Positions 14,132 to 21,373 of a stretch of 26,870 bases of DNA are shown piece after piece. Position 1 is the first letter of the stretch. Each line of letters opens with the position of its first letter. The notes beneath the pieces are model-generated. The model made no database searches and was not told the DNA's origin. It was given only the letters and a program-made list of their open reading frames with translations. Source of the stretch: a virus; IMG/VR virus record IMGVR_UViG_3300010885_001797, positions 1 through 26,870 of that record; one strand, 5' to 3'. The position numbers were made by a program, and so were the translations under genes.

Positions 14132-15199
14132 ATGGCATCTACCTTCTCAACATCGCTCAAACTAGAGCTTATTGGTAACGGAGACCAATCAGGCACATGG
14201 GGTACTACAACCAATAATAACCTTGGCACCCTTTTAGAACAAGCAATTACTGGCGTTCAGACAATTACTATGTCTAACGCTAATTACACTTTAAGCAACT
14301 ATAACGGCATATCAGACGAAGCTCGTAATGCGGTTTTAGTAGTAAACGGTACAAACTCTGCAATACGACAGATAGTAATTCCTACCAATCAGCAAAAGCT
14401 ATATGTAATTTCAAACCAAACTACTGGTGGTTACGCTATTACTATAGGTGCTTCTACAGGCACAACAGTTACCATACCTAATGGAATTACAGCCCAAGTC
14501 TACTATGATGGGTCTAACTGTTATTCTTCTCAAACTGGATCTGCTGGCGACTTTACAGTAAATGGCATTTTATCTGCTACTGGCAATATGTCTGTTGGTG
14601 GTACTTTAGGCGTTACTGGAGCCACAACATTTACTGGCATACCGTCAGGACCAACAGCTTCTACAGGAACTAATACAACCCAGTTAGCTACAACGGCTTT
14701 TGTAAATACAAGTATTGCTGCAGTTCCAGCTGTTATTACTGGTTCTATACAAATGTGGCCTACCGCAACTGCCCCTACTGGCTATTTGTTATGTGATGGT
14801 TCTTCTGTCTCAACATCCACTTATGCTTCGTTATTTGCTGTTATTGGGTATACCTTTGGTGGTAGTGGTGCATCTTTTCTTTTACCAAACTACACAAACC
14901 GCATGCCTTACGGTACGACTATTGGAGCATTAGGCGGTAGCGCAAATGCTGTAGTTGTAAGCCATACACATAGCATTACAGACCCTGGGCATTTACATAC
15001 ACGTAACCCTTCTACTGCTTTAGTTATTAATGGTGTTGCTGGTTCGGGGGCTTCTTATTTTGGTAGCGGAAATCAAGATGTAACCTCTTTAGGTGTAAAT
15101 ACGGCAACAACAGGTATTACCGTTGATACAGCTGGTGTTAGTGGTACAAATGCTAATTTGCCGCCTTACATTGGTATCAACTTTATTATTAAGACTTAA
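14132..15199 (+). CDS. Tail-collar domain fibre protein 1
   Basis: A 355-residue fibre. The N-terminus (STSLKLELIGNGDQSGTWGT, then NNNLGTLLEQAI) is a virion-binding domain found in many phage fibres. Residues about 204-261 (GSIQMWPTATAPTGYLLCDG, LPNYTNRMPYG) are a Phage_Tail_Collar domain as in T4 gp12. Residues 277-290 (SHTHSITDPGHLHT) form a His box likely to bind metal in the trimer, and the C-terminus returns to a conserved IPPY/LPPY...GINFIIKT end. The region between the His box and the end differs from the second collar fibre. AAGGA (14121-14125) supports the ATG. A host-receptor role is likely. Confidence 0.87.
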   Translation: MASTFSTSLKLELIGNGDQSGTWGTTTNNNLGTLLEQAITGVQTITMSNANYTLSNYNGISDEARNAVLVVNGTNSAIRQIVIPTNQQKLYVISNQTTGGYAITIGASTGTTVTIPNGITAQVYYDGSNCYSSQTGSAGDFTVNGILSATGNMSVGGTLGVTGATTFTGIPSGPTASTGTNTTQLATTAFVNTSIAAVPAVITGSIQMWPTATAPTGYLLCDGSSVSTSTYASLFAVIGYTFGGSGASFLLPNYTNRMPYGTTIGALGGSANAVVVSHTHSITDPGHLHTRNPSTALVINGVAGSGASYFGSGNQDVTSLGVNTATTGITVDTAGVSGTNANLPPYIGINFIIKT

Positions 15200-15208
15200 G
15201 GATAAATC

Positions 15209-15427
15209 ATGGGTCAACTTACAATTACTGGCGATACAAGCGGGACATTAACCCTAGCTGCCCCTGCAATAGCAGGTACGCCTACTATTACTTTTCCAAC
15301 GGTTACTGGTAATGCTTTAGCTTCTACTGGGGTTACTGCATCAACTACAAACACAGTAACCAATAAAGTTGCTATTAATATTGGTGGCACTGTTTATTAT
15401 CTTTTAGCTTCTACATCGGGAACCTAA
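15209..15427 (+). CDS. Small fibre-associated protein
   Basis: A 72-residue Thr/Ala/Gly-rich protein (LTITGDTSGTLTLAAPAIAG, TVTNKVAINIGGTVYYLLAS). I recall similar very small beta proteins as separate genes among phage fibre genes. The leader AAGGATAAATCATG is almost the same as that before the first collar fibre. It ends two bases before the second collar fibre, in a different frame; it could be a detached N-terminal module of that fibre, but both have plausible starts, so I keep them separate. Confidence 0.65.
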   Translation: MGQLTITGDTSGTLTLAAPAIAGTPTITFPTVTGNALASTGVTASTTNTVTNKVAINIGGTVYYLLASTSGT

Positions 15428-15428
15428 T

Positions 15429-16292
15429 ATGGCAACTACACTAAATGCTGGAACTACAACGGCAACTGGACTTAATGTAACTACAGATACCACTGGAGCA
15501 ATGGTAATCCAAACTAGTGGCGTAAATGCTATATCTATTAGTACTTCACAAATAGTTACATTGGCAAATGCTTTACCTGCGGGTTCTGGAGGTACTGGAT
15601 TAACTAGCTTAGGTACAGGTGTTGCTACATTTTTAGGCACCCCTTCTTCGGCAAACTTAGCTGCTGCAGTAACAGGTGAAACTGGTACTGGGGCTTTAGT
15701 TTTTGGAACTTCTCCTACATTAAATACTGCTACATTAGATTCCCCTACATTAACTGGAACTCCTGTAGCGCCAACCGCAACTGCTGGAACAAACACAACT
15801 CAAATAGCAACTACAGCTTTTGTATTGGCTAATGGCGCCCCAACAGGTGGATTAATAATGTGGTCTACTGGCACAGCACCATCTGGCTGGTTACTTTGTA
15901 ATGGCACTGCGGTATCTCGTAGTACTTATGCTGCGTTGTTTGCAGTTATTGGTACTACATTTGGTGCAGGTGATACAACAACTACATTTAACTTACCAAA
16001 CTACACAAATCGTTTTCCTTATGGAACATCTATAGGTACTACGGGTGGTAGTGCAAACGCAGTTGTTGTAAGTCATACCCATAGTATTACAGATCCAGGT
16101 CACTTACATACATACGATCCAAGAGGCACTATTGCGGTTGGCCCTGGTTCTTATGCACCAGTTGCCTATAGTACTTCATCAGCAAATACTTCTACAGCAA
16201 CAACTGGAATTACAGTAGATACTGCTGGTGTTAGTGGAACTAATGCAAACATACCTCCATACCTTGGTATTAACTTTATTATCAAAACTTAA
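15429..16292 (+). CDS. Tail-collar domain fibre protein 2 (paralogue of the 14132 gene)
   Basis: A 287-residue fibre with a different N-terminus from the first collar fibre (LNAGTTTATGLNVTTDTTGA), a GGTG block near residue 54 and a Phage_Tail_Collar domain at about 140-199 (GGLIMWSTGTAPSGWLLCNG, LPNYTNRFPYG). Residues 205-228 (GGSANAVVV plus SHTHSITDPGHLHT) and the last 30 residues are almost identical to the first fibre, whereas the stretch between is unrelated. Synonymous differences in the shared blocks indicate an old duplication or recurrent recombination. The ribosome site is weak. It probably forms an alternative or co-assembled receptor-binding fibre. Confidence 0.87.
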   Translation: MATTLNAGTTTATGLNVTTDTTGAMVIQTSGVNAISISTSQIVTLANALPAGSGGTGLTSLGTGVATFLGTPSSANLAAAVTGETGTGALVFGTSPTLNTATLDSPTLTGTPVAPTATAGTNTTQIATTAFVLANGAPTGGLIMWSTGTAPSGWLLCNGTAVSRSTYAALFAVIGTTFGAGDTTTTFNLPNYTNRFPYGTSIGTTGGSANAVVVSHTHSITDPGHLHTYDPRGTIAVGPGSYAPVAYSTSSANTSTATTGITVDTAGVSGTNANIPPYLGINFIIKT

Positions 16293-16312
16293 TAAGGTGC
16301 AAACAGTGAGAT

Positions 16313-16768
16313 ATGTCCGATCCATTGGGGTTGTCCGAGGGGGTAAAAGGGCTTAGTGCTGGCTTAGATGGCAGCAGAGAGGCAGCTAAAGGTTTATCCA
16401 AAAGCATTGAAGGAATACAAAAAGACGGATTAGATGTAGCCCAGAAGCAATCCCAAGAACGGATAAGGGCTAGACGAGAAGCAGAATTAAAGAAGGAAAG
16501 AGCGTTGATTAAAGCGCTTGAATCATGGAAACACAAGAAACAAATCTCCGATGAGGAGGCTAATTTAAAGATTAAGTTTGTAAAACAGTATGGCGCTAAA
16601 GAATGGGATGCAGTACTAAAAATCAAACTTGATATTGAAAATATGGAACGTAAAGATAATGAAGAGTTCCAGCATGATTTAAAAGCTGTGAGGCGGGTAC
16701 AGTTTTATTGTTTTGTAGCTGCGTTGATTGTGACTCTGTGGCTTAAATTTATTTTAGGAGCATTTTAA
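16313..16768 (+). CDS. Coiled-coil protein with C-terminal membrane anchor, lysis cassette
   Basis: A 151-residue protein. Residues 1-45 are Gly/Ser/Leu-rich; residues about 45-125 are a long charged helix with coiled-coil character; residues 130-149 (FYCFVAALIVTLWLKFILGA) are a C-terminal membrane helix. I recall homologues directly before holins in uncultured phages. It may be a spanin-like, antiholin-like or membrane-remodelling component; the topology, with the bulk on one side and a C-terminal anchor, does not match a classic i-spanin. Its stop overlaps the holin start (TAATG), and its last codons double as the holin ribosome site (AGGAGCATTT). Confidence 0.75.
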   Translation: MSDPLGLSEGVKGLSAGLDGSREAAKGLSKSIEGIQKDGLDVAQKQSQERIRARREAELKKERALIKALESWKHKKQISDEEANLKIKFVKQYGAKEWDAVLKIKLDIENMERKDNEEFQHDLKAVRRVQFYCFVAALIVTLWLKFILGAF

Positions 16769-17175
16769 TGTTTGGAGTAGATGACATCATTAGTGTAGGA
16801 ATGAAAATCCTTGATAAGGTTATTCCTGATCCTGCAGCCAAAGCAGAAGCCCAGGCAAAATTGCTAGAAATACAACAACAAGGTAGGCTGGCAGAGTTAC
16901 AGGCTGATACAGCGGAACAACAAGAATTGTCAAAGCGACAAGTAGCAGACATGGCATCAGATAGTTGGCTTTCTAAAAATATTAGACCAATGACTCTTAT
17001 TGCTATTCTAGCTGGCTATTTTATATTTGCCATGATGTCCGCATTTAATATGGAAACTAACTCCAAATATGTTGAGCTGCTTGGGCAGTGGGGTATGTTA
17101 ATCATGTCCTTCTATTTTGGTGGTCGTACCCTTGAGAAAATCATTGATATGAAAAGCAAGACGAATGATAAATAA
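16768..17175 (+). CDS. Holin (GTA_holin_3TM-like)
   Basis: A 135-residue protein. The N-terminal helix (IPDPAAKAEAQAKLLEIQQQ) is followed by SWLSKNIRPMTLIAI, membrane segments near 75-93 and 103-121, and the terminal motif YVELLGQWGMLIMSFYFGGR. These are the signature features of the 3TM holin family known from gene transfer agents and many proteobacterial phages. It would permeabilise the inner membrane at lysis. The strong leader AGGAGCATTT is at 16756-16765. It overlaps the next gene by 11 bases. Confidence 0.85.
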   Translation: MFGVDDIISVGMKILDKVIPDPAAKAEAQAKLLEIQQQGRLAELQADTAEQQELSKRQVADMASDSWLSKNIRPMTLIAILAGYFIFAMMSAFNMETNSKYVELLGQWGMLIMSFYFGGRTLEKIIDMKSKTNDK

Positions 17176-17395
17176 AGATAATGTTCCAGGGTTTGTTACA
17201 GCCTGTGTAACCATTACCCTATGCGTAGTGGTTTTGGGTATGGTTGGAACAATGATGGCTGGTATGTTTGATTCTGATGTCAGCAACGACAAGATTTTTG
17301 AGGCGATTACCCCAGCGTTCCAGACCATTATTGGTGGATTTATAGGGCTTATTACAGGTATTAAAATAGGACAGGACAGCAACGATGCAGAATAA
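17165..17395 (+). CDS. Small two-helix membrane protein, putative second holin/antiholin
   Basis: A 76-residue protein with two hydrophobic segments (about residues 9-33, FVTACVTITLCVVVLGMVGT; and 50-67, PAFQTIIGGFIGLITGI) separated by an acidic loop and followed by an acidic tail. Size, position and topology fit a class II holin or a regulator of the neighbouring holin. The start lies inside the end of the holin gene and has a weak ribosome site, suggesting translation coupled to the holin. Confidence 0.72.
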   Translation: MINKDNVPGFVTACVTITLCVVVLGMVGTMMAGMFDSDVSNDKIFEAITPAFQTIIGGFIGLITGIKIGQDSNDAE

Positions 17396-17963
17396 TCTTG
17401 CGGATAGTATTGTTGTAGTAGAAGACTTTGTAAGCAAAGAATTTCAGTTGCAGCTACAGCGTTATATAGAGCACGGTGAAGTCCCCCTTTTTTATAACTT
17501 TGATACTATTGGCACTGAGTATCTAGCGCCATTTCCAAAGGATAACCTAGTTGAATACCCACAGTTTACGCATAGATTTGTAAAAGATTTTGACAAAAAA
17601 TCCCCTTGGTCTAGTCATTTTGAGCCTCTTGGTTTTTTCTTTAATGCAAAAACAGGTGCTCTTAAAGACGAAAAATTATTTAGCTTTAAGTTAAATGTAA
17701 ACCCTAGAGTAAACAGCCGTGAGACAGATCAACATTACACAATACACGTAGATACAGGGTTTCCAACAGGCATCACCGCTATATATTACGTAAATGATTC
17801 AGATGGTGATACTTTGTTTTTTAATGAAACAGGCACTGAGGTCATTAAGCGGGTAACACCAAAGCAAGGATTAATGGTTTACTTTAACAACCAAATTCCT
17901 CATGCTGGGCAGCCTCCAGTAATCAATAATTACCGTGCAGTACTTAACTTTAACTGGGTTTAA
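17385..17963 (+). CDS. 2OG-Fe(II) oxygenase, prolyl-hydroxylase-like
   Basis: A 192-residue protein with the complete double-stranded beta-helix signature: His121-x-Asp123 (YTIHVDTGF), distal His173 (QIPHAGQPP) and Arg184 (NNYRAVLNFNW) for 2-oxoglutarate. This is the prolyl 4-hydroxylase-type arrangement, distinct from the 12208 oxygenase. The substrate is unknown; such phage enzymes have been proposed to hydroxylate virion or host proteins. Its position between the holins and the endolysin is unusual and may mean it is co-expressed late. The ATG lies in the end of the preceding gene with AGGAC (17373-17377) upstream. Confidence 0.85.
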   Translation: MQNNLADSIVVVEDFVSKEFQLQLQRYIEHGEVPLFYNFDTIGTEYLAPFPKDNLVEYPQFTHRFVKDFDKKSPWSSHFEPLGFFFNAKTGALKDEKLFSFKLNVNPRVNSRETDQHYTIHVDTGFPTGITAIYYVNDSDGDTLFFNETGTEVIKRVTPKQGLMVYFNNQIPHAGQPPVINNYRAVLNFNWV

Positions 17964-17965
17964 AA

Positions 17966-18394
17966 ATGAAATTAACTGAACATTTCACTCTTGAAGAACT
18001 AACCCATACAGACCATCGTGAGTTTGATAACACCCCTAATGAAGCCGAGACTGCTAACCTTGAACGTTTAGCCTTGTTTCTTGAACAAGTAAAAGAAGTG
18101 CTGGGTGGAAAGCCAATCATGGTGAACTCAGCTTTTCGTTGTAAACAAGTAAATGATGCCGTTGGAAGCAAAGACTCCAGCCAACACCGTATAGCTTGCG
18201 CTGCAGACATTCGTGTTCCAGGCATGACACCAGATGAAGTTGTTAAGGCTGTGATTGCTTCTGGTATTGGTTATGACCAAGTGATTCGTGAGTTTGACCG
18301 TTGGACACATATCTCAGTTCCTAACACAAAAGACATGACACCAAGACGACAAGCCCTTATCATTGATAAAACTGGAACAAGAACGTATTCCTAG
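17966..18394 (+). CDS. Endolysin, M15-family peptidoglycan peptidase
   Basis: A 142-residue peptidase of the Peptidase_M15_3 type that would cut peptidoglycan cross-links at lysis. FTLEELTHTDHREFDNTP (7-24) is the family N-terminus; NSAFRCKQVNDAVGS (54-68) gives the substrate-binding segment. Zinc ligands His74, Asp81 (SQHRIACAADI) and His115 (DRWTHISV) are all present. The usual SxHxxGxAxD reads with Ala77 in place of Gly. No signal peptide or membrane helix is seen, consistent with release by the holins upstream. It follows the oxygenase gene by two bases and closes the lysis cassette. Confidence 0.9.
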   Translation: MKLTEHFTLEELTHTDHREFDNTPNEAETANLERLALFLEQVKEVLGGKPIMVNSAFRCKQVNDAVGSKDSSQHRIACAADIRVPGMTPDEVVKAVIASGIGYDQVIREFDRWTHISVPNTKDMTPRRQALIIDKTGTRTYS

Positions 18395-18405
18395 GGTAAA
18401 CCCGT

Positions 18406-21042
18406 ATGCCATTACAGAAATTACAATTTAGACCAGGACTTAACCGTGAAGGTACTGATTACGCCAACGAAGGCGGTTGGTATGACGGGGATAAAATTCG
18501 GTTTCGCTCTGGCTTTCCAGAAAAAATTGGTGGTTGGGTCAGATTTGCTAGTAGCACCTTTATTGGGGTTTGCCGTTCTTTATGGAATTGGGTTGACTTA
18601 AATAGTAATAACTATATTGGTATTGGCACTAGTAAAAAATACTACATAGAAAAAGGTAGTGTTTTTTATGATGTAACACCATTGCTTCTTAATAGCAGCA
18701 ACGTTACTACAACAACTTTGACATCTAATCCATTTTCAGCAACTAGCGGATCAGCCATAGTAACTATAACGGATACAGTCAGCGGAATTGTTGCTAATGT
18801 TAATGATTACGTTATTTTGACTAGCACTACAACAGTAGGTGGTTTAACAGTTAGCGGAGAATATGTTGTAACTTCGGTATTAACTTCAACTACATTTCAA
18901 ATAACAGCTAGTTCAAATGCGTCTTCAAGTGGTACAGGCGGTGGCACAGTAACTATCCAGTATGAATATCCAGTAGGCAATGATGTATACACCACCAGTA
19001 ATGGATGGGGTGCTGGGCCTTGGTCTCCTACAACTCCTACTGCTTTAGGAATAAACCCATTTCAAGTAACTGCAGGTAGCGCTATTGTTACCGTAACACA
19101 AACTGCACACGGGTATTTAACTTCTGCTGGTGCTTTTACTATTGGCAAACAATATAAAATTGTAGTTGTTGGGTCTACAAACTTTACCGCTATTGGCGCT
19201 TCCGCTAATACTGTTGGGACAATATTTACCGCTACTGGTGCGGGTACTGGATCAGGCACTGCATCTATTGTTTGGGTAGCTTTTTCGGGTGCTACAAATT
19301 TAACTGCTGCCCCTGTAATTTATGGTTTTTCTGGAACTATTGGGTTTGCTACAGGCACTTATGGCATGTATGGACACGGAGTTCAACCAGCTGTCCCTGC
19401 TGCTCTTTTAAATAGTACGTTTGAACTAACTTATGTAGATGCAAATACTTACACAATAACTCTTGTTACTGCGGCTTTATATGGTGGTGTAGGTGGTGGC
19501 TCGTCTGTTATTGCCTATCCAGAATATGGTATTCGTCCTTGGGGTTCTGCCGCTGAAGTAGGTATTGGCTCTCAACTGCGCTTATGGTCTAACGATAATT
19601 ATGGTCAAGACCTTGTTATTGCTCCTCGTGGCGGTGGTATTTACTACTGGGAAGCTGCTTCTGGCGTAACAGTAAGAGCCAAACTATTGGCAACACTTTC
19701 TACTGCAGCTGGATACGCTGGGCAGTTTGTTCCTAATAATACTTTTCAAGTTATTGCATCTTCCATCCAACGGTTTGTAATTGCTTTTGGCGCTAATTCT
19801 TATTTATCAACCAATTCTGAAACCCCATTTGACCCAATGCTTGTACGCTGGTCAGATCAAGAAAACCCTTATGAATGGGTTCCAGAAGTAACCAACCAAT
19901 CTGGTGAATTTAGGCTATCCAATGGATCTTACATTGTTGGCGCTCGTACAACTCGCCAAGAGATTTTAGTTTGGACAGACTCAGCTATTTATTCAATGCA
20001 GTATTTGGGCGCTCCTTATGTGTGGGGCTTCCAAATTTTGATGGATAACATTTCCATTATTTCTCCTAACGCTATGGTTACAGTTAATAACGTAACTTAC
20101 TGGATGGGTATTGAAAAGTTCTATATGTATTCTGGACGGGTAGAAACCCTTCCTTGCTCGTTACGTCAATATATCTTTGCTGATATTAATCAAAATCAAT
20201 CTTTTGAAATCTTTTCTGGTGCTAATGAAGGTTACAACGAGGTATGGTGGTTCTATGTTGGTAGTGATAGCCAAGGGAACCAGATTAACAAATATGTTAT
20301 CTACAACTATTTAGATCGTGTTTGGTATTACGGCAATATGTCTAGAACTGCTTGGCTGCAGACTGGTATTCAACAATACCCTGTAGCTGCAAACTATCTT
20401 AATAGTGCGGTATTTTCTGGTTCTATATCAGGTACAACTTTAACTGTTACCAATGTTTCTTCTGGAGTAATTAACCTTGATACCACGATAACAGGCTCTG
20501 GAGTATCTGCTGGAACGCAAATTATTGGTTATGGTACTGGCACTGGTGGTACTGGAACATATAACTTAAACGTAACTCAAACAGTGTCTCCTACCGTACT
20601 AACTGCAGTAGGTGGCTATGGATACTTGCTTTACCATGAAAATGGTGTAGATGATGTATCAGGGTTAACCCCTAGAGCTATTGACGCTTATGTCCAATCT
20701 TCTGACTTTGATATTGGAGATGGTCATAATTTTGGGTTTGTCTGGCGCATATTGCCTGACGTTAACTTTAACGGCTCAAATGTAAACAATCCACAAGTAA
20801 CTATGACGATTAAACCTCGTCAGAACTCAGGTACACCATACGGCACAGCCGATAACCCAGCGGTAGTTAGCGCAAATAACTATGGGGTTTCACAGGTATA
20901 TAACGTCCAAGAGTTTAGCGGTCAGGTGTATACCCGTTTGCGTGGTAGGCAAATGGCGTTTAGGATTGAATCTGCCGACATAGGAACAGCTTGGCAGCTA
21001 GGTAGCCCTCGTATTGATATTCGTCCAGATGGCAGAAGATGA
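18406..21042 (+). CDS. Tail nozzle / DNA-stabilisation-like protein with inserted modules
   Basis: An 878-residue protein. The start (LQFRPGLNREGTDYANEGGW, YDGDKIRFRSGFPEKIGGW) matches a family I recall from podoviruses and place functionally with P22 gp10 / T7 gp12 tail-nozzle proteins. The core (WSNDNYGQDLVIAPRGGGIY, then the beta-propeller-like middle and C-terminal LRGRQMAFRIESADIGTAW, LGSPRIDIRPDGR) is typical. It is interrupted by beta modules at about 108-190, 217-357 (itself carrying an inner TAIGASANTVGTIFTATGAG module near 242-289) and 670-735 (GSISGTTLTVTNVSSG). Length is correspondingly greater than a bare core would need. It overlaps the next gene by ATGA. Confidence 0.82.
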   Translation: MPLQKLQFRPGLNREGTDYANEGGWYDGDKIRFRSGFPEKIGGWVRFASSTFIGVCRSLWNWVDLNSNNYIGIGTSKKYYIEKGSVFYDVTPLLLNSSNVTTTTLTSNPFSATSGSAIVTITDTVSGIVANVNDYVILTSTTTVGGLTVSGEYVVTSVLTSTTFQITASSNASSSGTGGGTVTIQYEYPVGNDVYTTSNGWGAGPWSPTTPTALGINPFQVTAGSAIVTVTQTAHGYLTSAGAFTIGKQYKIVVVGSTNFTAIGASANTVGTIFTATGAGTGSGTASIVWVAFSGATNLTAAPVIYGFSGTIGFATGTYGMYGHGVQPAVPAALLNSTFELTYVDANTYTITLVTAALYGGVGGGSSVIAYPEYGIRPWGSAAEVGIGSQLRLWSNDNYGQDLVIAPRGGGIYYWEAASGVTVRAKLLATLSTAAGYAGQFVPNNTFQVIASSIQRFVIAFGANSYLSTNSETPFDPMLVRWSDQENPYEWVPEVTNQSGEFRLSNGSYIVGARTTRQEILVWTDSAIYSMQYLGAPYVWGFQILMDNISIISPNAMVTVNNVTYWMGIEKFYMYSGRVETLPCSLRQYIFADINQNQSFEIFSGANEGYNEVWWFYVGSDSQGNQINKYVIYNYLDRVWYYGNMSRTAWLQTGIQQYPVAANYLNSAVFSGSISGTTLTVTNVSSGVINLDTTITGSGVSAGTQIIGYGTGTGGTGTYNLNVTQTVSPTVLTAVGGYGYLLYHENGVDDVSGLTPRAIDAYVQSSDFDIGDGHNFGFVWRILPDVNFNGSNVNNPQVTMTIKPRQNSGTPYGTADNPAVVSANNYGVSQVYNVQEFSGQVYTRLRGRQMAFRIESADIGTAWQLGSPRIDIRPDGRR
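18727..18975 (+). other. FCCH-like module inserted in nozzle gene (first)
   Basis: Codes for residues about 108-190: SGSAIVTITDTVSGIVANVN, then GEYVVTSVLTSTTFQIT. The pattern, a VTVT strand, a loop, then G-x-Y-x-V-T and TFxI, is the recurrent phage beta module. Boundaries are approximate. Confidence 0.6.
19054..19480 (+). other. Nested beta modules in nozzle gene (second)
   Basis: Codes for residues about 217-358. The outer module begins GSAIVTVTQTAHGYLT and resumes at NSTFELTYVDANTYTITLVT; between them lies a TIGKQYKIVVVGSTNFTAIG...TATGAGTGSGTA module (about 19129-19272) that I recall as an independent unit in other phage proteins. Boundaries are approximate. Confidence 0.6.
20413..20607 (+). 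other. FSGSISGTTLTVT module inserted in nozzle gene (third)
   Basis: Codes for residues about 670-734 (FSGSISGTTLTVTNVSSG ... GTGTGGTGTYNLNVTQTVSP). I recognise this Gly/Thr-rich beta unit as recurring in fibre, nozzle and other proteins of tailed phages. The nozzle reading resumes at GGYGYLLYHENGVDDVSG. Confidence 0.7.
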
Positions 21043-21335
21043 GTTATAACGCACCATTACGTCCATCAAAAGCCCCCAATTTACCAATTGGTCCAGTTGA
21101 CTACAATCAACAATATCAAGACCAGTTGTTAAATGTTTTACGTTTGTACTTCAACCAAATTGATAACTTTACCCAAGCTATAGCCATTCCTTTATCTGGA
21201 ACTACAGCAAAAAGACCAGTAGACAGCGTACAAAACCCTTTACCAATAGGTCAGTTTTACTATGACACTACTTTAGATAGGCCAATTTGGTATAACGGTA
21301 CTGTGTGGAAAAAAGCTGATGGGACTACCGTTTAA
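21039..21335 (+). CDS. Small conserved tail-associated protein
   Basis: A 98-residue protein. The N-terminal proline-rich leader (LRPSKAPNLPIGPVDYNQQY) is followed by a helix (YQDQLLNVLRLYFNQIDNFT) and a C-terminal beta segment (IGQFYYDTTLDRPIWYNGTV) of a kind that commonly labels phage fibre or tail proteins. I recall homologues directly after nozzle-like genes. It is translationally coupled to the nozzle gene by ATGA. A tail-tip or fibre-attachment role is likely; its small size argues against a full fibre. Confidence 0.75.
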   Translation: MSYNAPLRPSKAPNLPIGPVDYNQQYQDQLLNVLRLYFNQIDNFTQAIAIPLSGTTAKRPVDSVQNPLPIGQFYYDTTLDRPIWYNGTVWKKADGTTV

Positions 21336-21373
21336 ATGATAAACTTCAATCAATTCAACCTCGTGAGGCATAT

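Noticed and set aside
15400-15450. Frameshift splitting one collar fibre into the 15209 and 15429 genes
   Set aside because: Each gene has its own ATG and a self-contained module, and the first has a good ribosome site. Fusion cannot be excluded but is not needed.
15404-15796. 130-codon minus-strand frame opposite the second collar fibre
   Set aside because: It is the low-complexity complement of Thr/Ala-rich fibre codons, without start signals.
14895-16292. Diversity-generating retroelement acting on the collar fibres
   Set aside because: The cassette layout is suggestive, but no reverse transcriptase gene or template repeat with adenine-specific differences is visible in this window.
16768-17175. 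Gene transfer agent because of the GTA-type holin
   Set aside because: The neighbouring podovirus-like nozzle, adaptors, fibres and ejection proteins do not match the siphovirus-like GTA cluster; this holin family is common in phages.
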